This document shows, in pieces, positions 1-12,015 of a stretch of DNA of 64,000 nt; position 1 is the first letter of the stretch; every line of letters starts with the position of its first letter. Source of the stretch: Abelmoschus esculentus (taxonomy: Eukaryota > Streptophyta > Magnoliopsida > Malvales > Malvaceae); contig JAUCBN010000034.1 in NCBI GenBank assembly GCA_035048815.1, positions 8,286,737 to 8,350,736 of the forward strand, read 5' to 3'. The position numbers were made by a program, and so were the translations under genes. The notes beneath the pieces were generated by a model. It was not told where the DNA came from. It did not search any database and worked only from the letters and a program-made list of their open reading frames with translations.

Positions 1-2040
1 GTTTTAATATGGTAGTTGAAAAGCTTGATCACGACATTCGTAGTTTTATGTATAATTTGATGTTCTAGCTTCTTCTTTGGGGAAATTTTAAGGTATATTA
101 TTGTTTAAAATTATTTTTGAGTATATAAGAATGTTTAAGAGATTATTGAGAATTATAGACTAAAATAAATAGGATTACGCCACTTCTTAGTGACATGGTT
201 TATTTTCTTACCCTTCAGCTGGGCAAGATGGCTTGATTACAAGCGATGAATTTCGTGTACTGTAGCCGAGTCTAGGTGGTGTGGTATTGCAGCCACAATC
301 AATCTGATTACATGTTGGTTAAACCTGTTAAAAGAGAAACAAATAAACCTTGGCACGGTGACAAAGTCGATATATCACTGCTCATTTTAGTCTATATCCT
401 TAATATTTTCTTAAACATTTTTATATCCTCAAAATTAATTTAAAACATCCATATACGCCAAAATTTGCCTCTTATTCGCTATCAATTTTGGGTAAAAGTT
501 TAGTGCACGTGGTAGGATTGTATACTGTCATTTTTTCTTATCGAATTTCATGAGTATAATGTAAACGAAGCAAGTTATTGAAATATTAAACACAATTTCT
601 ATAAATGAAATAGAAATAAAATATATAAAATAGGAAATACAAAGATCACAGAAACCAAAGGAAAAACCAATAAATGATTTTGAAACTTTGACCGAGGTCT
701 GTGCTATCACAGTGTCATTAAAATAGATTCGTCTCTTCTCGGAATGGGAGTTTCTATGAAACGTCTGTCTTCCAGGATACAATGGTGGAATGCAATAAAG
801 AGAGCAACACAACTTTGACTGCAACGACGAACTTTACAGAAACAAAACACTATCAAGAATCTGGCTAGAGGATGTTTATGGTTTCAATGTATTAAGATAG
901 GAACAAAGGGTCTCCTTTTATAGTGTTCAGGCAGAGGACATGTTTAATTACAGAATTAATCTGTAATTAACAATTCCTGAAGAGTTACAACTTTCAGAAT
1001 TCAAAATGGTATTTATCATAGAATTAATCCAAATAAATTAGAGGTTACAACTAGCTGAAGGGTCTCAACTCCATAAAAGGTGGTTTAATTTTATAATATC
1101 TGTTGAAAAATTAAGTCAGAAAAAATGAAAAAAAATTGTTAATTTAGAAGTCCAAGTCCAAAGGCCCCAAGGCTCATCTTTGACTTTTATAAAAGTCAAC
1201 TAAAGCTATTCCAAAGTGCCTAAGAAAGTGTCTAGTTCAAGCCTTCGTCTTATTTTTAACAATTATATGAAAGAACTTCTATATATAAAACTTTCCAAAT
1301 ATATGTTCCCAATAAGTTTGGGATATTCTACTTTTCATCTCATTATTTTTCAACATCATGGGTGTTACATTGAGCAACAATTTCTCATTCACCCATTGAA
1401 TATTTTGAGAATGTGAATATATAAATTGTATTTTTTCTATGTTCTTTATTAAAAAATTAAAAAAATAATTTTTTTATATTTTAAATCCTAATTTTTTACA
1501 TCTTGAATCCTACACCCTAACAATACACCATACTCCTAATTTCCTAAACTTTAACTACAACACTTAATCTTGAACAATACATAAATAATCTTAAAAGTTT
1601 GGTGCACTTGTTGGACTAAAAGGGTTTTTATACTAGCTCATCTTCTATATCTATTTCTATATGCTTATTGCACTTTATTATATCTTATATATGTTGCATA
1701 TTAAATTATATTATTCATGTTTTTCGTTTTAAAACCATAACTTTGAAATTCATTTGCATGCATTGTATTACAATCTTTAGATTATTTATGCATTATTTGC
1801 TTATATACACGTATTAGTCCTTATACTTTTTATTTACCTTTATTTGGTTAATATATTTATTTCATTTTGAATGTTTGTTCGTAGGACACGTTACAAGAGA
1901 GATAAGGATAGTTCGGCTTAAACTCAATCAGCTCATAATAGTTCTAAAAGAGTTTAAGGGAATGATTTACTGTTGAGTTTGTGGTCGATCTTACACTTAT
2001 ACATGTTAAAGGTCAAGTTGCCACTATGAATTTAGTTTGA
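1..2040. other. AT-rich intergenic DNA, no gene recognised
   Basis: I see no convincing coding exon here. The minus-strand open frame at 528-824 lacks a recognisable domain and lies downstream of a TATA-like box described separately, so it may be part of an LTR or leader. The stretch 1430-1620 is rich in degenerate CCTAAA/CCTAAC-like words. Confidence 0.5.
905..925 (-). promoter_or_regulatory. TATA-like box on the minus strand
   Basis: Read on the minus strand, the sequence contains CTATAAAAGG. About 130 bases further on (minus sense) comes a stretch with words such as CATTGTATCCTGGA. A TATA box followed by such a leader would suit a plant promoter or a retrotransposon LTR. No LTR boundary or gene could be attached to it, so the call is tentative. 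Confidence 0.3.
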
Positions 2041-2043
2041 CAA

Positions 2044-2500
2044 AACCCACCGTATAGATGGATTAAAATAAATTTGGATGGTGTGATTCGAACATGTACC
2101 ATATGGCTACGGTTGGGGAGTTCTCCAAGGTGATCAAAGTGAATAAATTTTTTTGTTTCACTCGTAATCTAGGAAGTTGTTTTATTCTCATGTCGAAACT
2201 TTGGACAACTCATGACTCTTTTGTTTATGTTTGAAACTCAAATTTAGACAAGTCGTTATGGAAACGGATAACATTAAAGTTGGGAAGGTGTTGCATTGGA
2301 GATTGCATGCGACTTACGAATGTGTGCTTGTGAATGCTCTTCAAGAACTTTTGACTCGGTTATGGTTGATTAAGGTTAGACATATTGGTCGGGAGAGAAA
2401 AATGCGGCAGATAAACTTACTGTTAAAGTTCAAGGTGCTATGATGGGCATGGTCGAATTTCATTTTACACCACAAGATCTTTTGACTTTGGTTAGGAAGA
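2044..2500 (+). pseudogene. Decayed RNase H-like (RVT_3) domain fragment
   Basis: The plus strand encodes pieces of the RNase H-like domain found in plant LINE-derived proteins. It opens with PPYRWIKINLDGV, the usual start of the domain around its first acidic residue. Further on come METDN and, near the end, WLIKVRHIGRE, which match the blocks around the second acidic residue and the terminal H/R segment. The reading frame changes at least twice and contains stops, so no protein can be made. No reverse transcriptase precedes it. It is probably a relic of a LINE or of a domesticated RNase H gene. Confidence 0.7.
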
Positions 2501-2780
2501 GTTCGAACATGGTTAATTGTGGTTTTTTGTTGAGCCTCATCTTTGGTTTTGTTATATTTTTTTTTTCTCATTTGAGTTATGTTTTCTAGCTTCTTTTTGT
2601 ATGATAACACTTTTGATATTCTTTTTTTCCATATAGGTTTAAGGAAGTTTTTAACGAGGTCTACAATGCTACCCTGTATCAATTAAATATTAGTATTTTG
2701 AGTTAAATTTCAAATGGAATATTTTCTTAAGGAGGATTTTATTTTTATTTTACAAGATTTTGCTCTTTCGCTCTTTATTT

Positions 2781-2801
2781 TCATCATCATCATCATCATC
2801 A

Positions 2802-2839
<38 letters not shown>
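2781..2839. repeat. Compound microsatellite (TCA)n(TTA)n
   Basis: An uninterrupted trinucleotide run changes from TCA units to TTA units, with a total length near 59 bases. Such compound runs are often length-polymorphic. Confidence 0.95.
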
Positions 2840-3645
2840 TGATATCAAACTCAGATTGAATTGATAAAAAAAAAGAAAGTTTAAGGAAAATCAATTTAAT
2901 TTCTAAAAACAAAAATTGGGAGATAAATAATTTTTAAAACATTATCTTTTTAGAAGTAATGTTTTTTAAGAGGAGCATTTTAAAAAACAATCTCTTAAAG
3001 AGTTTTGTTATATAAAAATGAGAGATCGGTGAATTAAATATTTAGATATAACAATTTAAGTGAAAATATTTTGAATTTGCTAGAATATTATAAAAATAAT
3101 TTAAATCTTATTTAGTCTTAAAATGTTTTGAAATATTTTTAAGTATTTTTGACTTGTTATAATATTTCCAAATCTCCTTAGTGTTAAAAACGGAATTTAG
3201 TACATGTATCGAACCCTCGATACTAATACTTAATCACTTGTATCGGTACAACTTTGCCAAGTATTGATATACATTTTTTTTTCAAAATTTCAGTGAGGTG
3301 ATTTAGTATCGGTACTATCCATCAATATGATACCCATATAATTTTATCGGTACTCAACCCTCGAGTACTAGTACTTAAAGGCCTATAACGACAAGCTTTA
3401 TTTAAATTTATTGTAGGTATGTTACTTTCAAATATTGATATGATTGAGATATTGATTTTTGTATAACTTAACATGAAAAATACTTTTGTACTTAAACTAG
3501 TTTATAAAAATATTTTTAAAAAATATGTTTGAAAGATTTTCAAATGATTTTTGACATGTTTACATACATTCTAAATAGTTAAAGTGTTAAAATCTAGTTA
3601 GAGCGAATGTAGACTTTCGTTTAAAAGTCGAACTATAATAAATTA
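2840..3645. other. AT-rich spacer with degenerate TATCGATA-type motifs
   Basis: No gene is seen. At 3195-3375 there are scattered CTCGATAC, TATCGGTAC and TATTGATA words. They look like weathered copies of the TATCGATAC motif that fills the giant LTRs elsewhere in the window, so this may be an old LTR remnant. Confidence 0.4.
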
Positions 3646-3650
3646 TAGTG

Positions 3651-3888
3651 TGTTATGAATAAAGCAAATAACAAGAATAAAATAGGAGAACAAAGATGAG
3701 AGACAAAAAGAGAGAGATTTTATTATATTCTCAAACTAGGGTTGTATACAATGCTTTGTCCAAGAGTCTATATTTATAGGCATAAGATAGAAATCCTAAT
3801 TCCAATGGATATTAAACCCTAATAATAAAGCTCATTAAACTTTAACTTAATATATGAATATCCACCATGAATAAATATATTTATAACA
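3651..3888 (-). repeat. 3' LTR of the copia element
   Basis: This 238-bp repeat starts TGTTATGA and ends TATAACA, a terminal inverted repeat. Its last 56 bases recur at 21055-21110 with few differences. It is flanked outside by TAGTG and inside by a polypurine tract. Confidence 0.85.
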
Positions 3889-3900
3889 CCCCCCCTTGGA
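3889..3900 (-). other. Polypurine tract of the copia element
   Basis: On the minus strand this reads CCAAGGGGGGG directly before the 3' LTR. A purine run there primes plus-strand DNA synthesis in LTR retrotransposons. Confidence 0.75.
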
Positions 3901-4219
3901 TATTCATGAAGATAATGTGCCTCGTTAAAACCTTACTAAGATAAAAACCCCGTGAGAAAAAAATTCTTAGTGAAGGAAAAAGAGTACACATATCTTTGAT
4001 ACGCATAACATGTTGCCTCATTAAAAACCTTACCAGGAAAACCCATTGGGACAAAACCTCGGTTAAGGGAAAAAGAGTGCAACGCCTATTTACTCTCCCT
4101 CATGAAAATATCGCATAAGATCTTTGAATCTTCATAATTCAATATTGAATACAATCTTCAAATGTTGAAGTAAATCATGCACTAGTGGATAAATCTTCCA
4201 AATCATTGCTTGAAATGAT

Positions 4220-6560
4220 TCATTGAATATTATTCATCTGAAAATCATGAGGGACGAAACTTGAAGAAATATGTTTCGATTTATCATATTTGATATATCC
4301 ACCTTGAGATATAAATTTTGTATTATCTCTGTACAAGATAGCTTGCATCTTATCTTCTGAAAAAAATTCACATATCTTCATGATATGTTTAGCCAAACAC
4401 ATATTTCGGCTTTATCGCATGCATAACAATTATTTAAAGGTAATGATCTCGTAGCATTTAAATAATATTTCTGGACTAGCTAAGATACGATGCTTCCAGA
4501 TCAAATAATGTGTATATTGTGCTTTAGACCAAGAATATCATTACCCTTCTCGTGAGGCGAAAAAATATTTGTTTACAGTAAGTGACTTAGCAACAACCAT
4601 AAGGGTGATCAATAGATATGCTTTATGCATGTAAAGTCTCTTTCAATATTTTTCTGTATGTCGATAGATGCACAAGGATTTGAGAAGGTCTCTTCACGAG
4701 TGTCATGATATTCAAATCATCGACATACACAACAATAAAAATTCAGAGCTAAACCTCTTAATAAAAATGCTCGGGGAAATAATTCATATAGCATTATGCT
4801 AATAAGTATTCAATGAGGCGATCATACCGAATACGCCTAAATTGTTTCACGCCATAAAAAGATATATTCAATATGATTGAATAATGTTCTCGAGAACTTC
4901 AATGAACTGCTTATGGCAATCTAAATCTTTTCGGAAGTTTCATGTAAATATTACTGTCAAGAGGCTCATTCAAATATGAAGTAACAACATCCATTAGGCA
5001 GAAACCAAGTAATTTTATTTATTGTCAAACTGATCAAAATCTAAAAGTAGTTGCATCCGCCACCGAGAAATATATTTTCCTCATAATCAATTTCATGTCT
5101 TTGTGAGAATCCTTGTGCAACCAAATGAGCTTTATATCTCATGATTTCCCCTTTTGATTTCTCTTTCTCACAAAGGCTCGTTTAAATCCACGAGCTTTAC
5201 ACATTTCAATGTACGGGCTATAGGCCCAAATACTTCTTTTTTCAAAAGAGATTTTAGTTTCGCCTCAATTGCCTCTTTCGTGTTGGCCAATCATTTCTTT
5301 GTTTACATTGCCCAATTGACAATGATTCATGATCCACATCATCAAATAAAATCTCTAGTGCTATATTGCATGCAAATATATTAACGACGTCGATTTAATT
5401 TCAGTTCCACTTATTACCAAACATGACATAATCTATTGAGATCTCTTTATTATCAGGTACCTAAGTCATGTCAATGTCTCCGTTAGAGACCATTTAATCT
5501 CTTCTATAGATTTTCATAATCATTAATTTCTCGATCAGACCATCATAAAATATAACTCTTTTTCTTTTTCGAGGATCTCTTATCTTTGGAACTTACTTGT
5601 CTATTATGCTTTAAGCGTAAGTTAGACTCATTAGCAACTAGAGTTTTTCCTTCCACGACATCAAATTTAATCAGAGCAATCATAGCTGGTATACATGACT
5701 TAGTCACTCTTTTAGGGTCAGCAAAATCATATGATAATTGATTTGCTAAATGAATTATCCATTGAACTTATAGTTCACATTGTGTAGTAAGTGGATCAAA
5801 AACAGAAAATGATAATTCATTCCAACTTATTTCTTTCCCCAGCTATTTATTTTCTCCCCCTAATGTTGGGTAAACTAACTCATTAAAATGATAGTCAATA
5901 AATCGGGTTGTAAATAAATTCCCTATCAAAAACTCAAGATATTTAAATCTGATACATATTCCCAACAAAACTCATCTTTGTGCGTTGTGGTGGAGCAATT
6001 AGAACATGTATCGCACACAAAAAAAATCTATGATGAGAAATATTTGGTTCCTGACCAAAAATCGTTTGTAATGGGGAGAACTTATGATCATTTGTTGGCT
6101 TGATGCGAATTTGTGATACTATATGTAAAATCACATGTCATCAGCATTATCAAGACTGATTGTCTTTAGAAAATAATCTGGAAAATATGCTTGTAATTTT
6201 ATCAACTGAGCAAGTAGCCTCGCAAACATCAAGTTGTGGGTTAATAACAAGGATACACATAACCATCTAATCGATGCATCGATAAAAATCGTAAAATATC
6301 TAGATGGTCTTTTAGAAAGGTATATGGGAACATATATCACCTTGTATCCATTCCAGAAAATTAATAGCACTCTATCTTAGATGTTGATGATTGAATAATC
6401 AAATTGCTTTCATAGCAAGTATCACGTGAAATATTATCATGAAGAAAATCTTAGTTCTTCAATAAATGACCACATGAAAGTGTCAACAAATTTTCGCATC
6501 ATAGTTGAACCAGGATGGTCTAATCGGTCATGCCAAATAAAATTATCAGTAAACATCTAG
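4220..6560 (-). pseudogene. Decayed copia pol (pre-integrase, integrase, RT, RNase H)
   Basis: Domains are in copia order when read from high to low coordinates. A pre-integrase segment with IWHDRLDHPGSTMMRKF lies near 6480-6545. The integrase core lies at 6131-6370, with IDASIRW and later LDNAD, and continues at 5943-6134 with SPLQTIFGQEPNISH. Reverse transcriptase lies at roughly 4500-5640, with its active-site block VVYVDDLNIM at 4690-4740. An RNase H tail with DNTKF and GGYIKYDKSKHIS lies at 4220-4402. Many frameshifts and stops separate these pieces, so no polyprotein can be made. Integrase before RT is the diagnostic Ty1/copia arrangement. Confidence 0.85.
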
Positions 6561-6760
6561 TCTAAAATAACATGAGCTTCAATTTGTACTAATTCTTATG
6601 TAGTACAATATGGATGGTAGTGCATGTAATTTTGCCAAGATTTCATTATTGCCTTGAGTTATACTCGTAATATTAAGATAGTCAGCACCCCCTTGACTAA
6701 TATTCTCAATATATTTTTGCAATTATCTTTAAAATTCAATAAGTCTTTTTGTGACTTTGA

Positions 6761-6882
6761 CGAGCATAATGCACTGTAAATATGAGATAAAGTCTCATTT
6801 GGCAATAACATATTTGCTCAACGAGCATAATGCACTTTAAATATAAGATAAAGTCTCATTTGTCAATAACATATTTGCTCAG
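6761..6882. repeat. Tandem duplication, 61-bp unit
   Basis: Two adjacent copies start at 6761 and 6822 and differ at only a few positions. Both begin CGAGCATAATGCACT and end in TTTGCTCA. A shorter similar duplication with a period of about 36 bases follows at 6979-7052. Confidence 0.8.
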
Positions 6883-7645
6883 TCGGAGCTTTCTGTGATA
6901 TTAATACTTCAGGATATACTACTCATATTATTCTCTTACATTTAAAATGGGAAAATATGCATAATTATGCACCTTTTAATATGTGCTTTATTTCATTCAC
7001 TTCGGGAAATGAAAAATATGTGCTTTATACCATTCACTTATGGGAATGGAAAAATATTAAAAAATAGCACATCATATCAAATCGGATCAAAGATAAGCTC
7101 TCAAGAGATATTCCGAAGCACTGATATTTTAGTATTTTGAGATATAGTACTCATATTTCCCTTGTATTTAAATGGGAAAATATTTCTTATGCTTAAGTAT
7201 TGTATGAGTACTTGCACTGTCTGCTAAGCATAAATCGCCATAAATTATTGCATATTTTACTCCGGAAGTAATCATATTCTTTTAAAGAAAAAATTAACAT
7301 AAAAGATAAATAAATAATATATAAAGCAAGTTAACATAAATAAATAATAAAAAAAGTAAATTAACATAAATAAATAAATTAACATTAAACAAAATAAATT
7401 AAAGACCAATTACTCATTTTAGAATTTATAAAGGAAATAAATGGTGAATTATTCCCTTCAAGGGTTATTAGAAAAATTATCAATATCCAATTGAGTTGGA
7501 TCAATAACACCCCAAAAATCGGGTTAGTAAATGATTCGAATGAACTCTAAATTAAATCGAATTACATGATTAATTGGGTAAAAAGAAAGGGGCCTAATTG
7601 AATTAAATTAAGAATATGAGAGTTGCATGGTAAATTCATGGATTC

Positions 7646-8971
7646 TGTCGCGTGTCAAAAGTGTGCGTTTAGTGCAAGTGGACACATCGCAAGTAATAAG
7701 TGATAAGTATTTATCGAGTTATCGTCTCCTCAGGGACCGGTCTACTTAATATGCTTTCTTTATCTTCTTGCTCTGTAGAAAAATAAAAACACAAGTGAAT
7801 GGGTGTGATTTATCAAACTAAAATAATTGAATAAAAATAACAAGGTCGAAATATCAAAGAGAAAGATGGGCCAGGATCCAGTTGTATTGTATTGTGGACT
7901 TGATTGACTTGTCTTTATCCAATGCAATCGCATATCTCTCCCTCGGCAGCACTGCAGTTTACTGCCTGGGCAGCGATAACGCTGTCCGCCGCGGCAATCC
8001 CTTGCTCGTGGGTAGACTTTACCAAAGTTCGGCAAAGTGTCCTTGAATGACTCCGCTTATCCCTAAGTCAGAGTGTTGTTGATGACTAGTCCTTGATGAT
8101 ACCTCCCGGCGTGAACCAATTATACTCACCAACCAATCTCACACTTCTTTTAGCCGCTGAAACTCTTAACCTATCCCTAGGCCGAGTTAGTATTTCGCGA
8201 TTGAAACACCGTACTTACCCCTTTCGTGAATCTAGCTCTCCCGAGCTTAGATAAATGGATCACTTACAAACTTCCCTTCCGGGCTTGAATGCAAGAACAA
8301 TAACAAAGGATAAGCAAACCTTGATAATCTTTATTGCATTGAATGAAAGATAAAGTACAATCTCCTCTCACAAATACTCCACAACCTTCACCTAAACCCT
8401 ATGAAGGTTTTAGAACATGATGGAGAGAAAATAAACAAGAGTAGAAGTCGGCTCTCCCTAGGTATTTCGATGTCTATTACATTCGGTGGCTAGGTCTTTG
8501 TATAGGCTAAACCTAGGGCAAACCTTTCCTAAGTAGAATACAACTTGGAGTAGGGAACAAGTCAAGTACATAATAATAATATATTTCCAAGTTTGAATTC
8601 GGCTAAGGGGGCTTTCCCGCATGGTCTTCCTTTGGGCTTTTCCTTGTGCTAGCCAGCTCCGATTCATGGGCTTCAAGTCCAGACACGTTCGTTGGATTTT
8701 TGTCTTTCCATCGCCTATCACTTTGCTTCTTGTCTTCCTGCTGCTGCCTCGGCATCAGGTCCTGCCTCGGCCTTGTCTCTGCCGCGGCACTGGTTCTCCT
8801 GCACAGATATGAAAATGCAGTAAAACGTGCCTTTCTCTGTAAATAGTATCTATTTAAGTATAACTTCTAAATATATCACATTAGGCATATGCATTGATTC
8901 AAGTGGGTGAATATTTGGTGATAAATGCCGATAAAAGGAGTAGAAAGTGATAGTGTGTTGAGCACTTATCA
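7646..8971 (-). repeat. Solo LTR of the Athila-1 family
   Basis: This 1,326-bp LTR starts TGTCGCGTGTC and ends GAGCACTTATCA. It is flanked on both sides by GATTC (7641-7645 and 8972-8976), an exact target-site duplication. It is clearly related to the LTRs at 12016-13342 and 18924-20253. No internal sequence remains, as expected after recombination between the two LTRs of one insertion. On the minus strand it would begin TGATAAGTGCTC and end GACACGCGACA. It contains three exact TGCCNNGGCA palindromes. Confidence 0.93.
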
Positions 8972-10600
8972 GATTCCATAAACTACCCCTAGTGATAAAA
9001 TAAGCCTAGGCAATTCATTAAGGGTAAAGGGGTCATTCCACACCCAATTATTAACTAAACAAAATCAATCTAATTTCTCTTCTTCTTCCCCATTTACGTG
9101 AACTAGAGAGAGATGAGGAAGAGAGAGGCTTGAGAAGGATTTGAAGGAAGCCATTGGAGGGGATTTTTAGAGCTTTGCATATCTAAGTTTTTGGTCTAGA
9201 AAACCTAATCCAAAGGTCTTGGTAAGTTTTTCCTTCTATAATCAAAATTCTTTGGTGTTTGAGCTTTGGATTTTTGAATATTTGAGATATCTTATTGTGG
9301 AATAAGGTTGTAAGAAGACTCAATTTAAAGATAGTGTTTATTTTGTTATGGGTTTCTTGAAGCATGAACAATGAGTTAGAGATTGGAATTAGGATTTTGT
9401 AAATATTGCATGTGTGCCATTTGTTTTTATAAATTGATGAAAATGGAAATATTTTGATGTTAATTGGGTGTTGAAGGTGCTGGAAATCCATTGAGATAAA
9501 TTGGGAATTAGGGATTGAACATATAGAAGGGAACTTAGCCGAAAATGCCTAGAAATGCTATTCCGAGTAACCATCTTTGAGAAATTCCCTAGGTCATGAT
9601 TTAAGGAGTTAGGAGCTTAAATTTTAAATTATTATACTCCCATATACCTAATTTAAGGGAAAATTTACGGAACCTCAATCGGAGTTCAATAGAAAAATAT
9701 ATAAGCATTTCCGTAAGGGTTGTTCGAGCAGTCCTAAAAAACGGATAGGTCTGTTTCGAACGAAATCTGGTACTGATCGACAAATAATTAAAATGTAAGG
9801 TTAATTGTTCCTTTTAGAGGATTCTTCTAGCTTCCCAAAGAGTTAAAATGGACTAAAATCGGATATGTGAATTAGGAGATATGAGCGATTCTTTATAGGG
9901 TAGCGAAACTGTCCCCAATGAACAAATGCACTTGTTTACAATTGTTAAGTCTAAGACCACTTGGATTAAATGATTGAATGTGTCCTAATGAATTATTATA
10001 TGAATATGTCTTACTAGAGAATCCGAGATAAGAGGACAACGAAGAAGAAAGACTCGAGCAAGCTAGGAAAAGGGGCAAAGGGATCGCTATCTACAATCCT
10101 TGAAGTGCTTGGAACTAATTGTGAGTGTGGCAAACCTTAGGGTTAGGACCTAGGGTCCTAACCATATTTTGTTTATTTGATTCGATATGTCATGTAAATG
10201 GACTAATTCTATAATTGGTAAAAAGGGGAGGAGGATTAAATGCTAAAGGACTTGTGTGATAACATGTTTGCTTGCTAGATTGTTAGCACTAGTTTAACAT
10301 ATATGCATAGCTCGGAAATGCCGAGGTAAGTATGGCACGCGGCTATGGATGCTAGGTACACGAATCATGCATGGAGCATGTTATTGGTGATATGATCAAA
10401 TGTTGATAACTTGATATGCCTATTACTTGTGATATGATATAAATGCATTGCTTGATAACATGTCTTGGATACTTAATCTTAATGACATGAACTTGGTAAA
10501 TATGAATTGAATGATCAAACGGGTAATGAAATGTTATTGAGCCTTGGTCGATAGTTGGTCAGAGGTAGTACGGCATGCCTAGAGTCTGAGCTCATTGTTT

Positions 10601-10771
10601 AGTGCTACGGCACTCTTGTTTAGTACTTCGGTACTCTTGTTTGGTACTGTGGGTACCGTGATTTGGTGGTTAGTAACCAATTGTTAGATACATTGGGTAT
10701 CTCTTGTTAGTAACTTTGTGGTACTCTTGTTAGTGCCTTTGTGGCACTCTTGTTAGTGTCTTCGTGACACT
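10601..10771 (+). repeat. Array of eight mini-hairpins with compensating stems
   Basis: Eight units of 13-17 nt, spaced about 19-24 bases apart, each form a short hairpin. Most are separated by CTTGTT. The units are AGTGC-TACG-GCACT (10601), AGTAC-TTCG-GTACT (10622), GGTAC-TGTGG-GTACC (10643), TGGTT-AGT-AACCA (10667), AGATAC-ATTGG-GTATCT (10686), one with a single mismatch at 10709, AGTGCC-TTTGT-GGCACT (10732) and AGTGTC-TTCGT-GACACT (10755). Stem bases change in pairs between units. Two units close C(UUCG)G or C(UACG)G, the very stable UNCG tetraloop type. The array lies inside the giant LTR, in its presumed transcribed part. Confidence 0.85.
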
Positions 10772-12015
10772 CTTGTTGACTCGTTTACCATGTCCTACTA
10801 TACCAAGGCATCACACGAACTTAATTGAAAGACTAAAGATTTAAATGTGAACTATATGTACATGTATTGGCTTGAGAAGTATGGATTCTTGATCATGTAT
10901 TGATATGGATTATCGAAATGTAATTGATGCTATGAGTAGCACTTGAATGTAACATGGTTATTGATATTGAGAATGATCATACGACTATATGTAGTCCATG
11001 ACATGAATGGTGTAATGAAAGCTTGAGAAATGAAAATCGATTATTGAGCAACATGCATCGAATACATGTTAGTTAATGTTTGGCATACAGAATATGAAAT
11101 TGATTAGTATACTAGACTTGTGATTGACATGAGAAGTATGATAACCTTGTATATTGATTGAGTTAATGCCATGAATTGATTTAATTTATTAATTGAAGCA
11201 TGTCATCTTTATTGCCATGAACTCGATATAATGTTTGAATTAAGCATGATAATTGTTATATGTTTTATGTCTAATATGGTTAGACTAGGGCTACCTCACT
11301 AAATACCTAGCATGTACTTACCACTCGTTTGTTTTCTCCTTCCCAAAACAACAGGTTCTCGAGTTAAGAAGCTAAACTGGAATTGAGTTCAATTGCAAGC
11401 AAGGACATCAAGCAAGCTAAAGTATGGTATTTTGTATTTTGGTTAACTCCTAGTTTATGGTGGCATTAGTGAGCATGTTTTGTTTAGCCTATGCATTTGA
11501 GGGCTTGTCCCATGGTTTGTATATATATATATGGCTTTGTTAATTGACTTGGTTTGTAAGCCATAAGGCATGATGAACAGGTTAGATTGAGCTTATGGTC
11601 TAAACTTGCATGGATCCTTGTTTTGTGCATTTAGCCTATAAGTCTCATGGTCAAATGGGGTTTAGGCTACTTGTTATGGAAATCATATTTATGCTAGCAT
11701 TGGTATTTGAGGACTAGGTCCATAGAATGCATGTTGGACCTTCATATGTGGATTGTAAATTGTATGTTAGCTATCTTGACATGTATAACATAGAACCAAA
11801 TAGAGAATGGCATATATGTTGGAGTGGATAATGGCTCAATTAATGAACCTAATTAGGGGAAATGGTTATTTGGAATCTAGGCATGTTAGAATGGCCCCCC
11901 TAAGGATTAGGGATGAAATGAGATTAAATTGGAGTCCATTGAATTGTGTTTAAGTGTTTAAAAAGCTTGAAACCTGCCAATTGGGGCAGGGTATCGATAC
12001 CACTTACATGGGTAT

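Noticed and set aside
8458..8846. Recurrent 60-94 codon frames in Athila-1 LTRs (also at 12774-13228 and 19680-20152)
   Set aside because: They recur only because the LTR recurs, on both strands, with no conserved protein pattern; LTR sequence is not expected to code here.
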